Of a stretch of 18,582 bases of DNA, positions 13,921-18,582 are shown piece by piece; positions within the stretch are counted from its first letter, which is position 1, and each line of letters opens with the position of its first letter. Origin of the DNA: an uncultured Eubacteriales bacterium. Lineage in GTDB: Bacteria > Bacillota_A > Clostridia > Christensenellales > Aristaeellaceae. The position numbers and the translations under genes were made by a program. The notes under the pieces are model-generated. The model saw only the letters and a list, made by a program, of their open reading frames with translations, was not told the DNA's origin and searched no databases. The stretch covers positions 1-18,582 of the forward strand of contig CACXEB010000031.1 of assembly GCA_902766515.1 (NCBI GenBank). The letters run 5' to 3'.

Positions 13921-14283
13921 ATGACCGTCAGTGAGATTGTCCGTGTGACACAGGCCCGGATCCTGCTGGGCGAGAACGAATTGGGGCATGAGTTTTCCAG
14001 CGCCTTCTGCTCCGACCTGATGAGCGACGTGATGGCCTTTGTCAATGAGGACACCGTCCTGATTACCGGTCTGATGAATCCCCATGTCATCCGCACCAGC
14101 GAAATGCTGGACCTGAAATGCATCCTGTTCGTGCGCGGGAAGATGCCGGCGCAGGACATCCTGGACAGCGCGGAGGAAATGGGCATTATCGTGCTGCAGA
14201 CAGACCAATCTGCCTTTACGACCTGCGGATTGCTGTATGAAGCCGGCATGAAGGGCATCACCATGCGGCGGGGAGGCACCTGA
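13921..14283 (+). CDS. DRTGG-domain protein 1
   Basis: A 120-residue soluble protein with the fold signature of stand-alone DRTGG domains: an N-terminal MTVSEIVRVTQARILLG, CSDLMSDVMAF (30-40), TGLMNPHVIRTSEML (49-63), and a C-terminal IVLQTDQSAFTTCGLLYEAG (89-108). DRTGG domains occur in the N-terminal part of HPr kinase and in phosphotransacetylase-related regulators; they are thought to act in ligand sensing, and the ligand is unknown. The start is decided by AAGGAGGT at 13909-13916. The stop overlaps the next start as TGATG, so its product is made together with the HATPase. It is a paralogue of the second DRTGG gene at 16041. The same set of genes accompanies [FeFe]-hydrogenase homologues in many Clostridia. 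Confidence 0.85.
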   Translation: MTVSEIVRVTQARILLGENELGHEFSSAFCSDLMSDVMAFVNEDTVLITGLMNPHVIRTSEMLDLKCILFVRGKMPAQDILDSAEEMGIIVLQTDQSAFTTCGLLYEAGMKGITMRRGGT

Positions 14284-14708
14284 TGGAAGGGTTGATCCAT
14301 GAAGAATACCCCGTGGAACGGGGCAACTATACCACCGCGGGCGAAGCGAGCGCGGACATGAAGCGCAAGCTGCGGCAGCTTGGCGTTTCCGCGCTGGTGC
14401 TGCGCCGGCTGGCGGTGGCGAGCTACGAAGTCGAACTGAACCTGGTGATTCACTCTCTGGGCGGAAAGCTGATCTTCGACGTGGACTCCGAGGGCGTGAC
14501 CCTGATCTCGACGGACCGCGGCCCGGGCATCCCCGATATCGAAATGGCCATGAAGGAAGGATACTCGACCGCCAACGACGAAGCGAGGTCGCTCGGTTTC
14601 GGCGCCGGCATGGGTCTGCCGAATATGAAACGGAACGCGGACGAGTTCGATATCCAGAGCGAACCGGGGGTGGGGACCACCATCACCATGCGGTTCCTGC
14701 TGAAATAA
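14283..14708 (+). CDS. HATPase_c (RsbW-like) ATP-binding protein of the sensory hydrogenase cluster
   Basis: A 141-residue protein consisting almost only of a GHKL ATP-binding domain. The N box is in SYEVELNLVIHS (E49, N53, H57), the G1 box is DRGPGIPD (78-85), and the G2 box is GFGAGMGLPNM (105-115), followed by SEPGVGTTITMRF. No dimerisation/phosphoacceptor domain is present, so it resembles anti-sigma kinases of the RsbW/SpoIIAB type more than a full histidine kinase. Known homologues sit beside [FeFe]-hydrogenase-like sensor genes, and a role in passing on their signal is inferred. The ATG overlaps the upstream stop, with GGGGAGG in the end of the preceding gene. No antisigma antagonist gene is visible here. 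Confidence 0.87.
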   Translation: MEGLIHEEYPVERGNYTTAGEASADMKRKLRQLGVSALVLRRLAVASYEVELNLVIHSLGGKLIFDVDSEGVTLISTDRGPGIPDIEMAMKEGYSTANDEARSLGFGAGMGLPNMKRNADEFDIQSEPGVGTTITMRFLLK

Positions 14709-14725
14709 GCGTGGGAGTTTGAAAC

Positions 14726-16027
14726 ATGGAAGAAAAACGGTATCATTCCGTACGATTGGATAAAAGCCAGTGCCGCGGCTGCACCAACTGCCTGAAGCAC
14801 TGCCCGACGGAAGCGATCCGCGTCCGCGGCGGGCGGGCGCACATCATTGACGAGCGCTGCATCGACTGCGGGGAATGCATCCGCATCTGCGAGTATCACG
14901 CGAAGATCGCGGTCACCGATCCGCTGGACGCGATCAAGCGCTTCAAGTACGCCATCGCACTGCCTGCGCCTTCGCTGTACAGCCAGTTCAAGCACCTGAA
15001 GGATCGCGGACTGGTCCTGGAAGCGCTCAAAAAGATCGGTTTCGCGGACGTGTTCGAAGTGGCCCGGGGCGCCGATATCGCGACCCGCGCGATCCGTGAC
15101 CGGCTGGAAAAGCCGGGCGCGCCGAGGCCGCTGATCTCCTCCGCCTGCCCGACGGTGGTCCGGCTGATCCAGGTGCGGTTTCCCTCGCTGATCGATAATA
15201 TCGTGGATGTCCGGCAGCCGATGGAGATCGCCGGCATGGTCGCGAAGGACGAATTCTGCAAGCAGCACGGCTGCGCGCCGGAGGAGGTCGGATGCTTTTT
15301 CATCACGCCCTGCCCCGCGAAGATGACCGCGATCCATAATCCGATCGGCCATAAAACCTCGGCCCTCGACGGCGCCATCTCCATCCTGGACATCTATGGC
15401 AAGCTCCGTCCGTTCGTGAACGAGCAGCTGACGGACCCGGAGGAATCCGAAACGACCGCCCTCGGCGTCGGCTGGGGCACCTCCAGCGGCGAGGCCGCCG
15501 CGGTCTGCCCCGGCAACAGCCTCTGTGTCGACGGCATTCAGAACGTATCCAGGGTGCTCGAAGAGATCGAAAACGACAAGCTGAGCGACCTGATCTACTT
15601 TGAGGGCAACGCCTGCATGGGTGGCTGCGTCGGCGGGCCCCTGATGTTTGAAAACAACTATGTCGCCAAGAACAGCCTGCGGAAGCTGGTGGCTTCCATG
15701 CCCGCCTCGGATCCGGCCCAGCGGGTGTCCAGGGGGCTGATGCAGCGCTTCCCGCTGTTCAACGATGAGGAGATCATCCCCAACAGCGCGATGCAGCTGG
15801 ACGAAAACATCGCCGTCGCGATCCAGAAGATGGACCGCATGAACGAGATCATGGAGCGGCTGCCGGGCTATGACTGCGGCTCCTGCGGATCGCCCACCTG
15901 CCGGACCTTCGCCGAGGACATCGTCCAGGGATACTGCGGCGAACTGGACTGCATCCATACCCTGAAGGACCGCATCCGCGTCATGGCGCAGCAGATGGTG
16001 GAGCTTGCCCAGACCAAACGGGAATAA
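14726..16027 (+). CDS. [FeFe]-hydrogenase homologue, putative H2/redox sensor (group C/D-like, no PAS domain)
   Basis: A 433-residue iron-sulfur protein. Two ferredoxin clusters are ligated by C16-C19-C22-C26 and C45-C48-C51-C55. The H-cluster domain follows, with SSACPT (138-143) in place of the TSCCP of catalytic enzymes, TPCPAKMTAI (194-203) for the second motif, and EGNACMGGCVGGP (293-305) for the third. Cluster ligands C141, C196, C297 and C301 are kept, but the proton-relay cysteine is alanine (A140). That change is typical of sensory [FeFe]-hydrogenases. A further Fe-S segment, YDCGSCGSPTCRTFAEDIVQG (382-402), ends the protein; the PAS domain of Thermotoga-type HydS is absent. A GGGAG site lies 8 bases before the ATG. 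H2 sensing is inferred from family knowledge. H-cluster maturases are not in this window. Confidence 0.9.
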   Translation: MEEKRYHSVRLDKSQCRGCTNCLKHCPTEAIRVRGGRAHIIDERCIDCGECIRICEYHAKIAVTDPLDAIKRFKYAIALPAPSLYSQFKHLKDRGLVLEALKKIGFADVFEVARGADIATRAIRDRLEKPGAPRPLISSACPTVVRLIQVRFPSLIDNIVDVRQPMEIAGMVAKDEFCKQHGCAPEEVGCFFITPCPAKMTAIHNPIGHKTSALDGAISILDIYGKLRPFVNEQLTDPEESETTALGVGWGTSSGEAAAVCPGNSLCVDGIQNVSRVLEEIENDKLSDLIYFEGNACMGGCVGGPLMFENNYVAKNSLRKLVASMPASDPAQRVSRGLMQRFPLFNDEEIIPNSAMQLDENIAVAIQKMDRMNEIMERLPGYDCGSCGSPTCRTFAEDIVQGYCGELDCIHTLKDRIRVMAQQMVELAQTKRE

Positions 16028-16040
16028 GGAGTGACACGAT

Positions 16041-16382
16041 ATGACATTAAGCGAACTGATCTCCTGCATTGAAGCCAGGGTCCTCGTACAGCCGGAGAAT
16101 GACCCGGTCATCGAATGCGGATATACCTGCGACCTGCTCAGCTGGGTCATGGCGCACGGCGCGCCGGGCATGGCCTGGGTGACCGTGCAGACGCATATGA
16201 ACGTGATTGCCGTGGCCGTCCTGAGCGAGATGGCGTGCGTCATCCTCCCGGAGGGCATCGAGATGGAACAGGAGAGCCTGGACAAGGCCCGGGCCGAGGG
16301 CATGGCCGTTCTTTCGTCTCCCCTGTCCGCTTATGAGATCTGCGGACGGCTGTACGCGAAGGGCGTGCCGACCGGGTTATGA
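16041..16382 (+). CDS. DRTGG-domain protein 2 (paralogue of the 13921 gene)
   Basis: A 113-residue protein that aligns along its whole length with the first DRTGG protein: MTLSELI and ARVLV at the start, CDLLSWVMAHG (29-39), THMNVIAVAVLSEMACVIL (51-69), and VLSSPLSAYEICGRLYAKG (89-107). Several positions are shared, including the CDL-S-VMA and CG-LY signatures, pointing to duplication. The N-terminal DRTGG core is somewhat shorter. AAGGAG at 16026-16031 overlaps the stop codon of the hydrogenase gene and lies 9 bases before the ATG. The last codons overlap the PHP gene start as ATGA. Function is unknown; a regulatory ligand-binding role within the hydrogenase module is inferred from position. 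Confidence 0.82.
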   Translation: MTLSELISCIEARVLVQPENDPVIECGYTCDLLSWVMAHGAPGMAWVTVQTHMNVIAVAVLSEMACVILPEGIEMEQESLDKARAEGMAVLSSPLSAYEICGRLYAKGVPTGL

Positions 16383-17089
16383 GCCGGTCCTACTTCGCGG
16401 ACCTGCATATCCATTCCTGCCTTTCCCCCTGCGGCGATAATGACATGACGCCGGCCGACATCTGCGGCATGGCGAAGCTCAAGGGGCTGGAGGTCATCGC
16501 GGTCACCGACCACAATGCCTCCGCCAACCTGCCCTATGTCCAGAAGGCTGCCGATTTCTATGACCTGCTGCTGATTCCCGGGATGGAGATCACCACCCGG
16601 GAAGAGGTTCATATGCTCGGCTATTTTCCGGACGTGGATACCGCCGTGGCGTTCGGTGAATTCCTGAAGCCCCATATGCCGCGCGGAAAGAACAAGCCTT
16701 CCTTCTTCGGCCACCAATGGGTGATGAATGAAGACGGAGAGGTGCTGCGCGAGGAGGAGACGCTGCTGATCGGCGCGAGCGACCTGACGCTTGAAGCGGC
16801 GGCGAAAACGGTGCGGGAATGGGGCGGCGTGCCGGTCCCGGCGCACATCAACCGCGGTTCCAACGGCCTGCTGGTGAACCTCGGTTTTGTCCCGCCGGAC
16901 ATTTCGTTCACGGCGGTGGAAGTATGGCGGGCACTGCCGTGCAGCCATTCCGCCCAGGAGGGCCGCGTCGTGCTGCATTCCTCCGACGCGCATTACCTGG
17001 GCGATATCCTGGAAGCTGAAGAAACGATCCCCCTCAGGGAGAGGTCCGTCAGCGCGTTTCTGGACTATATCCGGCAGGCTGATTGTTGA
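16379..17089 (+). CDS. PHP-domain phosphoesterase
   Basis: A 236-residue single-domain PHP protein. Metal-binding motifs are all visible: DLHIHS (H10, H12), VTDHN (D44, H45), PGMEITTREEVHML (E70, H78), PAHI (H156) and SSDAHYL (D203, H205). This is a complete catalytic set for a metal-dependent phosphoesterase. Related stand-alone PHP proteins act on small phosphorylated molecules, such as nucleoside 3',5'-bisphosphates or oligonucleotides. The same family recurs as the last member of sensory [FeFe]-hydrogenase clusters, where its substrate has not been established to my knowledge; a role in a small-molecule signal is inference. The ATG overlaps the previous stop (ATGA). Its own stop codon lies inside the -35 box of the next gene's promoter. 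Confidence 0.9.
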   Translation: MSRSYFADLHIHSCLSPCGDNDMTPADICGMAKLKGLEVIAVTDHNASANLPYVQKAADFYDLLLIPGMEITTREEVHMLGYFPDVDTAVAFGEFLKPHMPRGKNKPSFFGHQWVMNEDGEVLREEETLLIGASDLTLEAAAKTVREWGGVPVPAHINRGSNGLLVNLGFVPPDISFTAVEVWRALPCSHSAQEGRVVLHSSDAHYLGDILEAEETIPLRERSVSAFLDYIRQADC

Positions 17090-17114
17090 CAAATCACAGT
17101 AAAAAGCTTAAGAT
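17086..17114 (+). promoter_or_regulatory. Promoter of the cellobiose phosphorylase gene, overlapping the PHP stop codon
   Basis: A perfect -35 box TTGACA (17086-17091) and a -10 box TAAGAT (17109-17114) are 17 bases apart. The -35 hexamer contains the TGA stop of the PHP gene. The predicted start is near 17121, about 47 bases before the phosphorylase ATG. The -10 box lies partly inside the inverted repeat 17110-17141. Confidence 0.7.
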
Positions 17115-17141
17115 AAGTCTGCCTGGGGGCAGGCTTATCTT
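17110..17141. repeat. 14-bp inverted repeat: operator or transcription terminator hairpin
   Basis: Left arm AAGATAAGTCTGCC (17110-17123) and right arm GGCAGGCTTATCTT (17128-17141) are complementary over all 14 positions except one T-G wobble, around a 4-base TGGG loop. Read from upstream as RNA it would form a strong hairpin at the end of the hydrogenase operon. No free run of U follows, however, so it is not a textbook intrinsic terminator. As DNA it covers the -10 box and start point of the phosphorylase promoter, exactly where a repressor operator would be expected. Both roles are possible; the sequence alone does not choose. Confidence 0.7.
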
Positions 17142-17167
17142 ACTGATGAGAAAGGCAGGGAAAGCAT

Positions 17168-18582
17168 ATGCAGTACGGCCATTTTGATGATCAGAGGCGC
17201 GAGTTTGTCATTACACGCCCGGATACCCCCTATCCCTGGATCAACTACCTGGGGAGCGAGGACTTTTTTTCTTTGTTCAGCAATACTTCGGGCGGCTACA
17301 GCTTTTATAAGGACGCGCGGCTGCTTCGCCTGACGCGGTACCGTTACAATAACGTGCCCACCGATGCCGGCGGCAAGTATTTCTATATTAAAGAGGGAGA
17401 CGTCGTCTGGAATCCCGGGTGGCAGCCCGTCAAGACCGCGCTGGACAGCTATGAGTGCCGGCACGGCATGGGCTATTCCGTCATCACGGGCTGCAAGAAC
17501 GGCCTCCGGGCGGAGCAGACCACGATGGTCCCCTTCGGCGCGCGCGCGGAGGTCACCCGCCTGCGTCTGACCAACGACACTCAGGCTGCCAAATCCGTCA
17601 GCGTCTACAGCTTTGTGGAGTTCTGCCTCTGGAATGCGCTGGATGACAGCACCAATTTCCAGCGCAACTACGCCCTGGCGGAGATGGAATTTGAAGGCGA
17701 AGGCTCCGTCATCTACCATAAGAGCGAATACCGTGAGCGCCGTAACCATTACGCGGTCTACGCGGTCAACACCCCCGTGGACGGATACGATACCGACCGC
17801 GAGACCTTCATGGGCCTGTACAACGGGTTCGACCGTCCGGACGCGGTCTTTGAGGACCGTCCCCGCAATTCCAACGCGCGCGGCTGGGCGCCGATCGCGA
17901 GCCATTGCCTGCGCAGGACCATCGCCCCGGGCGAAACGGTCTCGTTCATCTTCGTGCTGGGCTATTGTGAAAGCCCGGAAGACCGTAAATTCATCGCACC
18001 CAACGTCATCAACAAGGACGACGCGCACCAGCTGCTTGCGCAGTTTGCGACGGACGCCCAGTTTGAAGCCCGCCTGAAGGAACTGAACGAGTACTGGACG
18101 GGCCTGCTCGGCCGCTTTACCATCGCTACGGACGATGAAAAGCTGAACCGGCAGGTGAACATCTGGAACCAGTACCAGTGCATGGTCACCTTCAATATGA
18201 GCCGTTCCGCCTCCTATTTTGAGTCTGGCATCGGCCGCGGCATGGGCTTCCGTGACTGCAGCCAGGATCTGCTGGGCTTTGTGCACCTGATCCCCGACCG
18301 CGCGCGCGCCCGCATCCTTGATATCGCCGCGACCCAGTTCCCGGACGGCAGCGCCTACCACCAGTACCAGCCGCTGACCAAGCGCGGCAACATGGGCGTC
18401 GGCTCCGGCTTCAACGATGACCCGCTCTGGCTGATCTTCGCCGTCAGCGCCTATCTGAAGGAAACCGGCGATTTCAGCATCCTGAACGAAATGGTCGACT
18501 TCGACAACGATCCCAGCCTGGCCGCGCCGCTGCTGGAGCACCTGCGGCGGAGCTTCCGCTATATCGTGGAGCATAAGGGCCC
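17168..18582 (+). CDS. Cellobiose phosphorylase (GH94), N-terminal part, cut by window edge
   Basis: The first 471 residues of a protein that is normally about 800-815 long. It begins [20 protein letters not shown] and continues with [18 protein letters not shown] and [20 protein letters not shown]. This is the distinctive start of GH94 cellobiose phosphorylase. The N-terminal beta-sandwich domain spans roughly 10-290. A helical linker (about 295-320) leads into the catalytic barrel, with [16 protein letters not shown] (358-373), [10 protein letters not shown] (398-407) and [12 protein letters not shown] (412-423). The general acid aspartate, expected near residue 490, lies beyond the window. 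The enzyme splits cellobiose with phosphate into glucose 1-phosphate and glucose in the cytoplasm, saving ATP. The ATG has AGGGA at 17157-17161 with a 6-base spacer. Cellodextrin versus cellobiose specificity cannot be told from this part. Confidence 0.92.
   Translation, partial: MQYGHFDDQRREFVITRPDTPYPWINYLGSEDFFSLFSNTSGGYSFYKDARLLRLTRYRYNNVPTDAGGKYFYIKEGDVVWNPGWQPVKTALDSYECRHGMGYSVITGCKNGLRAEQTTMVPFGARAEVTRLRLTNDTQAAKSVSVYSFVEFCLWNALDDSTNFQRNYALAEMEFEGEGSVIYHKSEYRERRNHYAVYAVNTPVDGYDTDRETFMGLYNGFDRPDAVFEDRPRNSNARGWAPIASHCLRRTIAPGETVSFIFVLGYCESPEDRKFIAPNVINKDDAHQLLAQFATDAQFEARLKELNEYWTGLLGRFTIATDDEKLNRQVNIWNQYQCMVTFNMSRSASYFESGIGRGMGFRDCSQDLLGFVHLIPDRARARILDIAATQFPDGSAYHQYQPLTKRGNMGVGSGFNDDPLWLIFAVSAYLKETGDFSILNEMVDFDNDPSLAAPLLEHLRRSFRYIVEHKG

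Noticed and set aside
14450..16303. A 617-codon minus-strand frame across the hydrogenase gene
   Set aside because: It lies opposite clear ferredoxin and H-cluster motifs, has no ribosome binding site or promoter I could find, and shows no protein family features.
17135..18574. A 479-codon minus-strand frame opposite cellobiose phosphorylase
   Set aside because: The plus strand encodes an unmistakable GH94 protein. The antisense frame is a composition effect and would read into the phosphorylase promoter region.

Overview
The window looks like chromosomal DNA of an anaerobic member of the Clostridia (Firmicutes). Evidence: pyruvate phosphate dikinase, cellobiose phosphorylase, a putative sensory [FeFe]-hydrogenase cluster, a PrsW-type protease, strong AGGAGG-like ribosome binding sites, and promoters close to the SigA consensus. 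The DNA is GC-rich overall (around 60% where I counted). A gut or rumen plant-fibre degrader fits the gene content, but the genus cannot be fixed from this sequence.

Left part (1-5532). Two genes read leftwards: the start of ppdK, cut by the window edge, and an 805-residue protein with an adenosine-deaminase-type metallohydrolase core plus a C-terminal Rossmann-like domain. From a divergent consensus promoter a rightward unit follows: a DUF1643 protein with a TTG start, a PrsW-family intramembrane protease, a stand-alone remnant of the C-terminal domain of tagaturonate reductase/mannitol dehydrogenases, and trmL.

Middle part (5523-13734). A leftward, closely packed six-gene run starts at one promoter near 13770-13796. 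In transcription order it encodes a lipoprotein-like DUF6273-CapA fusion, a phosphodiester glycosidase (NAGPA/DUF2233), a divergent Lgt-like membrane protein, a small polytopic membrane protein, a MATE exporter, and a SNF2 helicase with an N-terminal nuclease-like domain. The first three genes suggest cell-envelope work; the common purpose of the run is not obvious. It converges on trmL with a 10-base 3' overlap.

Right part (13921-17089). A compact rightward operon encodes DRTGG protein, HATPase, [FeFe]-hydrogenase homologue, second DRTGG protein and PHP phosphoesterase. Its hydrogenase lacks the catalytic proton-relay cysteine, so the operon is best read as a hydrogen or redox sensing module. 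Its last stop codon overlaps a promoter for a GH94 cellobiose phosphorylase gene that runs off the right edge. A 14-bp inverted repeat lies across that promoter's -10 box and predicted start point.

No gene-free stretch exceeds 300 bases. The two largest gaps (2623-2876 and 13735-13920) both hold divergent promoters. I saw no tRNA, rRNA, CRISPR array, insertion sequence or attachment site. The least ordinary items are the deaminase fusion, the orphan dehydrogenase domain, the mosaic DUF6273-CapA gene, the PAS-less hydrogenase cluster, and the inverted repeat before the phosphorylase gene.
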